Below the pieces are notes generated by a model that saw only the letters and a list, made by a program, of their open reading frames with translations, made no database searches and had not been told where the DNA came from. A program made the translations under genes and the position numbers. Shown here piece after piece: positions 39,801-51,800 of a stretch of 64,000 nt of DNA. The stretch comes from Hydractinia symbiolongicarpus (Eukaryota; Cnidaria; Hydrozoa; Anthoathecata; Hydractiniidae), in NCBI RefSeq assembly GCF_029227915.1, contig NC_079876.1:5148001-5212000 (forward strand), written 5' to 3'. Each line of letters starts with the position of its first letter. Within the stretch, counting starts at the first letter, position 1.

Positions 39801-40475
39801 CCCACAGTCAATCGTTTCACTGTTAAAAGCGATGCAACCTAGTAAAATCAGATAAATATCGCTAAATACATGTTGGTACGAAAATGTGACCCAACCGTTG
39901 AAACTCAAACGGACTGACACCGTTAAAAAGTCAATGAAATGTAGTTTTTGAAACTGTAACTATTTCTTCAGCGCGCGATAACAACTAGGATTGGTCCCAC
40001 AGAAAATTTGACTTATTTATCAAATTTTTTAAATGAAGCACTACCACAGCGCCCAGTGTAATCGCTGAGTTCCGGCAATCACGTCAAATTAAGTAGAATG
40101 TTATTTCTTGGAGTCCAATTGTCTCACTTATAACATTTATAAGGTCACGGTCCAAAATCAGTTCAATTATGTGCCACAGTCAATCGTTTCACTGTTAAAA
40201 GCGATGCAATCTAGTAATATCAGAAAAATATCGCTAAATACATGTTGGTACGAATATGTGACCAAACCATTGTAAATCAAACGGACTGACACCGTTAGAA
40301 AGTCAATGAAGTGTAGTTTTGGAAACTGTTGCTATTTCTTCAGCGCGCGATAACGGATAGGATTGGTCCCACAGAAAAAAACGACTTATTTATCTAAATT
40401 TTTAAATTAAGCGCTACTACAACGCCCAGTGTAATAGCTGATTTGCGGCAATCACGTCAAATTAAGAAGAATGTT
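33874..40475 (+). repeat. 5-monomer HOR, 1859 bp, about 3.6 copies
   Basis: Copies start at 33874, 35733, 37592 and 39451, exactly 1859 bp apart; the GTACAAATATG landmark is at 33931, 35790, 37649 and 39508. Monomer order: (1) GTACAAATATG, GTTACAAAG, GGCGCGGGATAACGG, TTACCTAAAC; (2) AGTAAAATCAG, ACTGTAACTATTTC, GATAACAACTAGG, AAGTAGAATG; (3) CAATCTAG, ACCATTGTAAATC; (4) AGTAAAATCAG, ACTGTAGCTATTTC; (5) CTCAATATATG, CCAACATTTGAAAC, GCGCCCGATAAC. The fourth copy stops after about 2.7 monomers. This is the most regular HOR in the window. Confidence 0.94.
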
Positions 40476-40939
40476 CTTTCTTGGAGTCCATTTGTGTCAT
40501 TTATCACATTGATCAGGTCACGGTCCAAAATCAGTTCAATTATGTGCCACAGTCAATCGTTTCACTGTTAAAAGCCATACAACCTAGTAATATCAGAAAA
40601 ATATCGCTAAATACATGTTGGTACGAATATGTGACCCAACCGTTGTAACTCAAACTGATTAACACCGTTAGAATGTCAATGAAATGTAGTTTTTGAAACT
40701 GTTGCTATTTCTTCAGCGCGCGATAACGGATAGGATTGGTCCCACAGAAAAAAACGACTTATTTATCTAAATTTTTAAATAAAGCGCTACTACAACGCCC
40801 AGTGTAATAGCTGATTTCCGGCAATCACGTCTAATTAGGAAGAATGTTCTTTCTTGGAGTCCATTTGTGTCATTTATCACATTGATCAGGTCACGGTCCA
40901 AAGTTAGTTCAATAAGTCCCACAGTCAATCGTTTCACTG

Positions 40940-41311
40940 TTAAAAGCGATGCAACCTAGTAAAATCAGATAAATATCGCTAAATACATGTTGGTACGAAA
41001 ATGTGACCCAACCGTTGAAACTCAAACGGACTGACACCGTTAGAAAGTCAATGAAATGTAGTTTTTGAAACTATTGCTACTTCTTCAGCGCGCTAACGCC
41101 AAGGATTAGTCCCACAGTAAAAAAATGACTTTTTTTAGCTTAATTTTTAAATGAAGCGCTACCACAGCGCCCAGTGTAATCGCTGAGTTCCGGCAATCAC
41201 GTCAAATTAAGAAGAATGTTATTTCTTGGAGTCCAATTGTCTCACTTTCACATTTAAAAGATCACAGTCCATAATCAGTCCAATTAAGTCCCACAGTCAA
41301 TCGTTTTACTG
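40940..41311 (+). repeat. Chimeric monomer at the left/right subfamily boundary
   Basis: The first third is left type (AGTAAAATCAGATAAAT, GGTACGAAAATGTGACC). From about 41070 it is right type (ACTATTGCTACTTC, CGCTAACGCCAAGG, GACTTTTTTTAGC). It lacks one GC of the usual run (TCAGCGCGCTAACG). The same chimera is found 5961 bp downstream at 46901-47272, so the junction predates the 16-mer duplication. Confidence 0.85.
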
Positions 41312-41684
41312 TTAAAAGCCATACAACCTAGTAATATCAGAAAAATATTGCTAAATACATGTTGGTACGAATATGTGCCTCAACCATTGTAACTCAAACG
41401 GATTGATACTGTTAGAAAGTCAATGAAATGTATTTTTTGAAACTGTCGCTATTTCTTCAGCGCAACAAAACAGCTAGGATTGGTCCCACAGTAAAGAATG
41501 ACTTATTTATCTAATCTCTTAAATGAAGCGCTACCGCAGCGCCCAGTGTAATCGCTGAGTTCCGGCAATCACGTCAAATTAAGAAGAATGTTATTTCTTG
41601 GAGTCCAATTGTCTCATTTATCACATTTATCAGATCACAGTCCAAAGTTAATTTAATTAAGTCCCACAGTCAATCGTTTCACTG

Positions 41685-42430
41685 TTAAAAGCGATGCAAC
41701 CTAGTAATATCAGATAAATATCGCTAAATACATGTTGGTACGAATATGTGACCCAAACGTTGTAACTCAAACGGACTGACACCGTTAGAAAGTCAATGAA
41801 ATGTAGTTTTTGAAACTATTGCTAATTCTTCAGCGCGCGCAAACGACTAGGAGTGGTCCCACAATAAGAAATGACTTATTTATCTAAATTTTTAAATGAA
41901 GCGCTACCACAGAGCCTAGTGTAATCGCTGAGTTTCGTCAATGATGTCAAATTAAGAAGAATGTTATTTCTTGAAGTCCAATTGTCTCCTTTATCACATT
42001 TATCAGGTGACAGTCCAAAGTTAGTTCAATTAAGTCCCACAGTCAATCGTTTCACTGTTAAAAGCGATGCAACCTAGTAATATCAGATAAATATCGCTAA
42101 ATACATGTTGGTACGAATATGTGACCCAAACGTTGTAACTCAAACAGACTGACACCGTTAGAAAGTCAATGAAATGTAGTTTTTGAAACTATTGCTAATT
42201 CTTCAGCGCGCGCAAACGACTAGGAGTGGTCCCACAATAAGAAATGACTTATTTATCTAAATTTTTAAATGAAGCGCTACCACAGAGCCTAGTGTAATCG
42301 CTGAGTTTCGTCAATGATGTCAAATTAAGAAGAATGTTATTTCTTGAAGTCCAATTGTCTCCTTTATCACATTTATCAGGTGACAGTCCAAAGTTAGTTC
42401 AATTAAGTCCCACAGTCAATCGTTTCACTG
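41685..42430 (+). repeat. Tandem duplication of one 373-bp monomer
   Basis: Monomers 41685-42057 and 42058-42430 share TTGCTAATTCTTC, CGCAAACGACTAGGAG, CCCACAATAAG and TTTCGTCAATGATG. The second HOR copy has this monomer once (near 47645), which accounts for the first offset step from 5961 to 5588. Confidence 0.9.
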
Positions 42431-45400
42431 TTAAAAGCGATGCAACCTAGTAATATCAGATAAATATCGCTAAATACATGTTGGTACGAATATGTGACCC
42501 AAACGTTGTAACTCAAACAGACTGACACCGTTAGAAAATCAATGAAATGTAGTTTTTGAAACTGTCGCTATTTCTTCAGCGCGCACAAACGGCTAGGATT
42601 GGTCCCACAGTAAGAAATGACTTATTTATCTAAATTTTTAAATGAAGCGCTACCACAGAGCCCAGTGTAATCGCTGAGTTCCGGCAATCACGTCAAATTA
42701 AGAAGAATGTTATTTCTTAGAGTCCAATTGTCTCATTTATCACATTTATCAGATCACAGTCCAAAGTTAGTTCAATTAAGTCCCACAGTCAATCGTTTCA
42801 CTGTTAAAAGCGATGCAACCTAGTAATATCAGATAAATATCGCTAAATACATGTTGGTACGAATATGTGACCCAAACGTTGTAACTCAAACAGACTGACA
42901 CCGTTAGAAAATCAATGAAATGTAGTTTTTGAAACTATTGTTACTTCTTCAGCGCGCACAAACGGCTAGGATTGGTCCCACAGTAAGAAATGACTTATTT
43001 ATCTAAATTTTTAAATGAAGCGCTACCACAGAGCCCAGTGTAATCGCTGAGTTTCGTCAATCATGTCAAATTAAGAAGAATGTTATTTCTTGGAATCCAA
43101 TTGTCTCCTTTATCACATTTATCAGGTGACAGTCCAAAGTTAGTTCAATTAAGTCCCACAGTCAATCGTTTCATAGTTAAAAGCGATGCAACCTAGTAAT
43201 ATCAGATAAATATCGCTAAATACATGTTGGTACGAATATGTGACCCAAACGTTGTAACTCAAACGGACTGACACCGTTAGAAAGTCAATGAAATGTAGTT
43301 TTTGAAACTATTGCTACTTCTTCAGCGCGCGCTAACGGCAAGGATTAGTCCCACAGTAAAAAAATGACTTTTTTGGGCTTAATTTTTAAATGAAGCGCTA
43401 CCACAGCGCCCAGTGTAATCGCTGAGTTCCGGCAATCACGTCAAATTAAGAAGAATGTTATTTCTTGGGGTCCAATTGTCTCACTTTCACATTTAAAAGG
43501 CCACAGTCCATAATCAGTTCAATTAAGTCCCACAGTCAATCGTTTCACTGTTAAAAGCCATACAACCTAGTAATATCAGAAAAATATCGCTAAATACATG
43601 TTGGTACGAATATGTGCCTCAACCATTGTAACTCAAACGGATTGATACTGTTAGAAAGTCAATGAAATGTAGTTTTTGAAACTATTGCTACTTCTTCAGC
43701 GCGCGCTAACGGCAAGGATTAGTCCCACAGTAAAAAAATGACTTTTTTTGGCTTAATTTTTAAATGAAGCGCTACCACAGCGCCCAGTGTAATCGCTGAG
43801 TTCCGGCAATCACGTCAAATTAAGAAGAATGTTATTTCTTGGATTCCAATTGTCTCACTTTCACATTTAAAAGGCCACAGTCCATAATCAGTTCAATTAA
43901 GTCCCACAGTCAATCGTTTCACTGTTAAAAGCCATACAACCTAGTAATATCAGAAAAATATCGCTAAATACATGTTGGTACGAATATGTGCCTCAACCAT
44001 TGTAACTCAAACGGATTGATACTGTTAGAAAGTCAATGAAATGTAGTTTTTGAAACTGTCGCTATTTCTTCAGCGCAAGAAAACAGCTAGGATTGGTCCC
44101 ACAGTAAGAAATGACTTATTTATCTAAATTTTTAAATGAAGCGCTACCACAGAGCCCAGTGTAATCGCTGAGTTTCGTCAATCATGTCAAATTAAGAAGA
44201 ATGTTATTTCTTGGAGTCCAATTGTCTCCTTTATCACATTTATCAGGTGACAGTCCAAAGTTAGTTCAATTAAGTCCCACAGTCAATCGTTTCATAGTTA
44301 AAAGCGATGCAACCTAGTAATATCAGGTAAATATCGCTAAATACATGTTGGTACGAATATGTGACCCAAACGTTGTAACTTAAACGGACTGACACCGTTA
44401 GAAAGTCAATGAAATGTAGTTTTTGAAACTATTGCTACTTCTTCAGCGCGCGCTAACGCCAAGGATTGGTCCCACAGTAAAAAAATGACTTTTTTTAGCT
44501 TAATTTTTAAATGAAGCGCTACCACAGCGCCCAGTGTAATCGCTGAGTTCCGGCAATCACGTCAAATTAAGAAGAATGTTATTTCTTGAAGTCCAATTGT
44601 CTCACTTTCACATTTAAAAGATCACAGTCCATAATCAGTCCAATTAAGTCCCACAGTCAATCGTTTCACTGTTAAAAGCCATACAAACTAGTAATATCAG
44701 AAAAATTTTGCTAAATACATGTTGGTACGAATATGTGCCTCAACCATTGTAACTCAAACGGATTGATACTGTTAGAAAGTCAATGAAATGTAGTTTTTGA
44801 AACTGTCGCTATTTCTTCAGCGCAAGAAAACAGCTAGGATTGGTCCCACAGTAAAGAATGACTTATTTATCTAAACTCTTAAATGAAGCGCTACCGCAGC
44901 GCCCAGTGTAATCGCTGAGCTCCGGCAATCACGTCAAATTAAGAAGAATGTTATTTCTTGGAGTCCAATTGTCTCATTTATCACATTTATCAGGTGACAG
45001 TCCAAAGTTAGTTCAATTAAGTCCCACAGTCAATCGTTTCACTGTTAAAAGCCATACAACCTAGTAATATCAGAAAAATATCGCTAAATACATGTTGGTA
45101 CGAACATGTGACACAACCGTTGAAACTCAAACGGACTGACATCGTTAGAAAGTCAATGAAATGTAGTTTTTGAAACTCGCGCTATCTCCTCAGCGCGCGA
45201 TAACGGCTAGGATTGGTCCCACAGTAAAGAATGACTTATTTATCTAAATTTTTAAATGAAGCGCTTCCACAACGCCCAGTGTAGTCGCTAAGTTTTGGCA
45301 ATCATGTCAAATTAAGAAGAATGTTATTTCTTGGAGTCCAATTGTCTCCTTTATCACATTTATCAGGTGACAGTCCAAAGTTAGTTCAATTAAGTCCCAC

Positions 45401-45605
45401 AGTCAATCGTTTCATAGTTAAAAGCGCTGCAACCTAGTAATATTAGAAAAATATTGCTAAATACATGTGTGTACGAATATGTGACCAAACCGTTGTAACT
45501 GAAAGGGACTGACACCGTTAGAAAGTCAATGAAATGTAGTTTTTGAAACTGTCGCTATTTCTTCAGCGCGCGATAACGGATAGGATTGGTCCCACAGTAA
45601 AAATG

Positions 45606-45640
45606 ACTTAGTTATCTAAGTTTTAGCGCTACCACAGCGC
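45606..45640 (+). repeat. Two adjacent hairpins in the 365-bp monomer class (first example)
   Basis: ACTTAGTTATCTAAGT at 45606-45621 is a perfect inverted repeat (6-bp arms, TTAT loop). Four bases later GCGCTACCACAGCGC at 45626-45640 is a second one (5-bp arms). The first palindrome recurs at 51195, 52679, 54163, 55648, 56013, 57123, 58233, 59343 and 62692. Standard monomers read ACTTATTTATCTAAAT, in which both arm mismatches are unpaired. No function is known to me. Confidence 0.9.
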
Positions 45641-46155
45641 CCAGTGTAATTGCTGAGTTCCGGCAATCACGTCAAATTAAGAAGAATGTTATTTCTTGGA
45701 GTCCAATTGTCTCATTTATCACATTTATCAGATCACAGTCCAAAGTTAGTTTAATTAAGTCCCACAGTCAATCGTTTCACTGTTAAAAGCGATGCAACCT
45801 AGTAATATCAGATAAATATTGCGAAATACATGTTGGTACGAATATGTGACCCAAACGTTGTAACTCAAACGGACTGACACCGTTAAAAAGTCAATGAAAT
45901 GTAGTTTTTGAAACTATTGCTACTTCTTCAGCGCGCGAAAACGACTAGGAGTGGTCCCACAGTAAGAAATGACTTATTTATCTAAATTTTTAAATGAAGC
46001 GCTACCACAGAGCCTAGTGTAATCGCTGAGTTTCGTCAATCATGTCAAATTAAGAAGAATGTTATTTCTTGATGTCCAATTGTCTCCTTTATCACATTTA
46101 TCAGGTGACAGTCCAAAGTTAGTTTAATTAAGTCCCACAGTCAATCGTTTCATAG

Positions 46156-46528
46156 TTAAAAGTGATGCAACCTAGTAATATCAGATAAATATCGCTAAAT
46201 ACATGTTGGTACGAACATGTGACCCAACCATTGTAAATCAAACGGACTGACACTGTTAGAAAGTCAATGAAGTGTAGTTTTGGAAACTGTCGCTATTTCT
46301 TCAGCGCGCGATAACGGATAGGATTGGTCCCACAGTAAAGAACGACTTATTTATCTAATATTCTATACAAAGCGCTACCACAACGCCCAGTGTAATTGCT
46401 AATTTCCGGCAATCACGTCAAATTAAGAAGAATGTTTTTTCTTGGAGTCCATTTGTGTCATTTATCACATTGATCAGGTCACGGTCCAAAATCAGTTCAA
46501 TTATGTGCCACAGTCAATCGTTTCACTG
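46156..46528 (+). repeat. Chimeric monomer at the join between the two 16-mer copies
   Basis: Begins right type (TCATAGTTAAAAGTGATG, CAGATAAAT). Near 46220 it turns into the left ACCATTGTAAATC/TTTTGGAAACTG/TACAAAGCGC type seen at 27190-32013. This return to left type is expected where the end of one 16-mer copy meets the start of the next. Confidence 0.82.
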
Positions 46529-49500
46529 TTAAAAGCCATACAACCTAGTAATATCAGAAAAATATCGCTAAATACATGTTGGTACGAATATGTGACCCAA
46601 CCGTTGTAACTCAAACTGATTAACACCGTTAGAAAGTCAATGAAATGTAGTTTTTGAAACTGTTGCTATTTCTTCAGCGCGCGATAACGGATAGGATTGG
46701 TCCCACAGAAAAAAACGACTTATTTATCTAAATTTTTAAATAAAGCGCTACTACAACGCCCAGTGTAATAGCTGATTTCCGGCAATCACGTCTAATTAGG
46801 AAGAATGTTCTTTCTTGGAGTCCATTTGTGTCATTTATCACATTGATCAGGTCACGGTCCAAAGTTAGTTCAATAAGTCCCACAGTCAATCGTTTCACTG
46901 TTAAAAGCGATGCAACCTAGTAAAATCAGATAAATATCGCTAAATACATGTTGGTACGAAAATGTGACCCAACCGTTGAAACTCAAACGGACTGACACCG
47001 TTAGAAAGTCAATGAAATGTAGTTTTTGAAACTATTGCTACTTCTTCAGCGCGCTAACGCCAAGGATTAGTCCCACAGTAAAAAAATGACTTTTTTTAGC
47101 TTAATTTTTAAATGAAGCGCTACCACAGCGCCCAGTATAATCGCTGAGTTCCGGCAATCACGTCAAATTAAGAAGAATGTTATTTCTTGGAGTCCAATTG
47201 TCTCACTTTCACATTTAAAAGATCACAGTCCATAATCAGTCCAATTAAGTCCCACAGTCAATCGTTTTACTGTTAAAAGCCATACAACCTAGTAATATCA
47301 GAAAAATATTGCTAAATACATGTTGGTACGAATATGTGCCTCAACCATTGTAACTCAAACGGATTGATACTGTTAGAAAGTCAATGAAATGTATTTTTTG
47401 AAACTGTCGCTATTTCTTCAGCGCAACAAAACAGCTAAGATTGGTCCCACAGTAAAGAATGACTTATTTATCTAATCTCTTAAATGAAGCGCTACCGCAG
47501 CGCCCAGTGTAATCGCTGAGTTCCGGCAATCACGTCAAATTAAGAAGAATGTTATTTCTTGGAGTCCAATTGTCTCATTTATCACATTTATCAGATCACA
47601 GTCCAAAGTTAATTTAATTAAGTCCCACAGTCAATCGTTTCACTGTTAAAAGCGATGCAACCTAGTAATATCAGATAAATATCGCTAAATACATGTTGGT
47701 ACGAATATGTGACCCAAACGTTGTAACTCAAACGGACTGACACCGTTAGAAAGTCAATGAAATGTAGTTTTTGAAACTATTGCTAATTCTTCAGCGCGCG
47801 CAAACGACTAGGAGTGGTCCCACAATAAGAAATGACTTATTTATCTAAATTTTTAAATGAAGCGCTACCACAGAGCCTAGTGTAATCGCTGAGTTTCGTC
47901 AATGATGTCAAATTAAGAAGAATGTTATTTCTTGAAGTTCAATTGTCTCCTTTATCACATTTATCAGGTGACAGTCCAAAGTTAGTTCAATTAAGTCCCA
48001 CAGTCAATCGTTTCACTGTTAAAAGCGATGCAACCTAGTAATATCAGATAAATATCGCTAAATACATGTTGGTACGAATATGTGACCCAAACGTTGTAAC
48101 TCAAACAGACTGACACCGTTAGAAAATCAATGAAATGTAGTTTTTGAACCTGTCGCTATTTCTTCAGCGCGCACAAACGGCTAGGATTGGTCCCACAGTA
48201 AGAAATGACTTATTTATCTAAATTTTTAAATGAAGCGCTACCACAGAGCCCAGTGTAATCGCTGAGTTCCGGCAATCACGTCAAATTAAGAAGAATGTTA
48301 TTTCTTAGAGTCCAATTGTCTCATTTATCACATTTATCAGATCACAGTCCAAAGTTAGTTCAATTAAGTCCCACAGTCAATCGTTTCACTGTTAAAAGCG
48401 ATGCAACCTAGTAATATCAGATAAATATCGCTAAATACATGTTGGTACGAATATGTGACCCAAACGTTGTAACTCAAACAGACTGACACCGTTAGAAAAT
48501 CAATGAAATGTAGTTTTTGAAACTATTGTTACTTCTTCAGCGCGCACAAACGGCTAGGATTGGTCCCACAGTAAGAAATGACTTATTTATCTAAATTTTT
48601 AAATGAAGCGCTACCACAGAGCCCAGTGTAATCGCTGAGTTTCGTTAATCATGTCAAATTAAGAAGAATGTTATTTCTTGGAATCCAATTGTCTCCTTTA
48701 TCACATTTATCAGGTGACAGTCCAAAGTTAGTTCAATTAAGTCCCACAGTCAATCGTTTCATAGTTAAAAGCGATGCAACCTAGTAATATCAGATAAATA
48801 TCGCTAAATACATGTTGGTACGAATATGTGACCCAAACGTTGTAACTCAAACGGACTGACACCGTTAGAAAGTCAATGAAATGTAGTTTTTGAAACTATT
48901 GCTACTTCTTCAGCGCGCGCTAACGGCAAGGATTAGTCCCACAGTAAAAAAATGACTTTTTTGGGCTTAATTTTTAAATGAAGCGCTACCAAAGCGCCCA
49001 GTGTAATCGCTGAGTTCCGGCAATCACGTCAAATTAAGAAGAATGTTATTTCTTGGGGTCCAATTGTCTCACTTTCACATTTAAAAGGCCACAGTCCATA
49101 ATCAGTTCAATTAAGTCCCACAGTCAATCGTTTCACTGTTAAAAGCCATACAACCTAGTAATATCAGAAAAATATCGCTAAATACATGTTGGTACGAATA
49201 TGTGCCTCAACCATTGTAACTCAAACGGATTGATACTGTTAGAAAGTCAATGAAATGTAGTTTTTGAAACTATTGCTACTTCTTCAGCGCGCGCTAACGG
49301 CAAGGATTAGTCCCACAGTAAAAAAATGACTTTTTTTGGCTTAATTTTTAAATGAAGCGCTACCACAGCGCCCAGTGTAATCGCTGAGTTCCGGCAATCA
49401 CGTCAAATTAAGAAGAATGTTATTTCTTGGATTCCAATTGTCTCACTTTCACATTTAAAAGGCCACAGTCCATAATCAGTTCAATTAAGTCCCACAGTCA

Positions 49501-51800
49501 ATCGTTTCACTGTTAAAAGCCATACAACCTAGTAATATCAGAAAAATATCGCTAAATACATGTTGGTACGAATATGTGCCTCAACCATTGTAACTCAAAC
49601 GGATTGATACTGTTAGAAAGTCAATGAAATGTAGTTTTTGAAACTATTGCTACTTCTTCAGCGCGCGCTAACGGCAAGGATTAGTCCCACAGTAAAAAAA
49701 TGACTTTTTTTGGCTTAATTTTTAAATGAAGCGCTACCACAGCGCCCAGTGTAATCGCTGAGTTCCGGCAATCACGTCAAATTAAGAAGAATGTTATTTC
49801 TTGGATTCCAATTGTCTCACTTTCACATTTAAAAGGCCACAGTCCATAATCAGTTCAATTAAGTCCCACAGTCAATCGTTTCACTGTTAAAAGCCATACA
49901 ACCTAGTAATATCAGAAAAATATCGCTAAATACATGTTGGTACTAATATGTGCCTCAACCATTGTAACTCAAACGGATTGATACTGTTAGAAAGTCAATG
50001 AAATGTAGTTTTTGAAACTATTGCTACATCTTCAGCGCGCGCAAACGGCTAGGATTGGTCCCACAGTAAGAAATGACTTATTTATCTAAATTTTTAAATG
50101 AAGCGCTACCACAGAGCCCAGTGTAATCGCTGAGTTTCGTCAATCATGTCAAATTAAGAAGAATGTTATTTCTTGGAGTCCAATTGTCTCCTTTATCACA
50201 TTTATCAGGTGACAGTCCAAAGTTAGTTCAATTAAGTCCCACAGTCAATCGTTTCATAGTTAAAAGCGATGCAACCTAGTAATATCAGATAAATATCGCT
50301 AAATACATGTTGGTACGAATATGTGACCCAAACGTTGTAACTTAAACGGACTGACACCGTTAGAAAGTCAATGAAATGTAGTTTTTGAAACTATTGCTAC
50401 TTCTTCAGCGCGCGCTAACGCCAAGGATTGGTCCCACAGTAAAAAAATGACTTTTTTTAGCTTAATTTTTAAATGAAGCGCTACCACAGCGCCCAGTGTA
50501 ATCGCTGAGTTCCGGCAATCACGTCAAATTAAGAAGAATGTTATTTCTTGAAGTCCAATTGTCTCACTTTCACATTTAAAAGATCACAGTCCATAATCAG
50601 TCCAATTAAGTCCCACAGTCAATCGTTTCACTGTTAAAAGCCATACAACCTAGTAATATCAGAAAAATATCGCTAAATACATGTTGGTACGAACATGTGA
50701 CACAACCGTTGAAACTCAAACGGACTGACACCGTTAGAAAGTCAATGAAATGTAGTTTTTGAAACTCGCGCTATCTCCTCAGCGCGCGATAACGGCTAGG
50801 ATTGGTCCCACAGTAAAGAATGAATTATTTATCTAAATTTTTAAATGAAGCGCTTCCACAACGCCCAGTGTAGTCGCTAAGTTTTGGCAATCATGTCAAA
50901 TTAAGAAGAATGTTATTTCTTGGAGTCCAATTGTCTCCTTTATCACATTTATCAGGTGACAGTCCAAAGTTAGTTCAATTAAGTCCCACAGTCAATCGTT
51001 TCATAGTTAAAAGCGATGCAACCTAGTAATATTAGAAAAATATTGCTAAATACATGTGTGTACGAATATGTGACCAAACCGTTGTAACTGAAAGGGACTG
51101 ACACCGTTAGAAAGTCAATGAAATGTAGTTTTTGAAACTGTCGCTATTTCTTCAGCGCGCGATAACGGATAGGATTGGTCCCACAGTAAAAATGACTTAG
51201 TTATCTAAGTTTTAGCGCTACCACAGCGCCCAGTGTAATTGCTGAGTTCCGGCAATCACGTCAAATTAAGAAGAATGTTATTTCTTGGAGTCCAATTGTC
51301 TCATTTATCACATTTATCAGATCACAGTCCAAAGTTAGTTTAATTAAGTCCCACAGTCAATCGTTTCACTGTTAAAAGCGATGCAACCTAGTAATATCAG
51401 ATAAATATCGCGAAATACATGTTGGTACGAATATGTGACCCAAACGTTGTAACTCAAACGGACTGACACCGTTAAAAAGTCAATGAAATGTAGTTTTTGA
51501 AACTATTGCTACTTCTTCAGCGCGCGAAAACGACTAGGAGTGGTCCCACAGTAAGAAATGACTTATTTATCTAAATTTTTAAATGAAGCGCTACCACAGA
51601 GCCTAGTGTAATCGCTGAGTTTCGTCAATCATGTCAAATTAAGAAGAATGTTATTTCTTGATGTCCAATTGTCTCCTTTATCACATTTATCAGGTGACAG
51701 TCCAAAGTTAGTTCAATTAAGTCCCACAGTCAATCGTTTCATAGTTAAAAGTGATGCAACCTAGTAATATCAGATAAATATCGCTAAATACATGTTGGTA
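46441..51800 (+). repeat. 16-monomer HOR, copy 2
   Basis: Near-identical to copy 1 apart from whole-monomer changes: one GCTAATTCTTC monomer instead of two; three GACTTTTTTGGC-type monomers (near 48.95, 49.33 and 49.7 kb) instead of two; and no counterpart of the AAAAATTTTGC/GCGCAAGAAAACAGC monomer at 44.7-45.0 kb. Small private changes include CCCAGTATAATC near 47136 and GCTAAGATTGG near 47436. Identity with copy 1 ends near 51800. Confidence 0.88.
46901..47272 (+). repeat. Second copy of the left/right chimeric monomer
   Basis: Carries the same internal switch and the same shortened GCGCGCTAACGCC as 40940-41311, at 5961 bp distance. It shows that the subfamily boundary was duplicated as part of the 16-mer. 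Confidence 0.85.

Larger units (their letters stand above)
40475..46200 (+). repeat. 16-monomer HOR (5961 bp), copy 1
   Basis: Matches the next block at 5961 bp: 40655/46616 (CTGATTAACACC), 41091/47052 (CGCTAACGCC) and 41821/47782 (GCTAATTCTT). The offset then steps to 5588 (42581/48169, 43841/49429), 5962 (44451/50413) and 5589 (45101/50690, 45605/51194). Each step is one whole monomer. The block spans the left-type/right-type boundary and holds the first 365-bp monomer. Confidence 0.9.
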
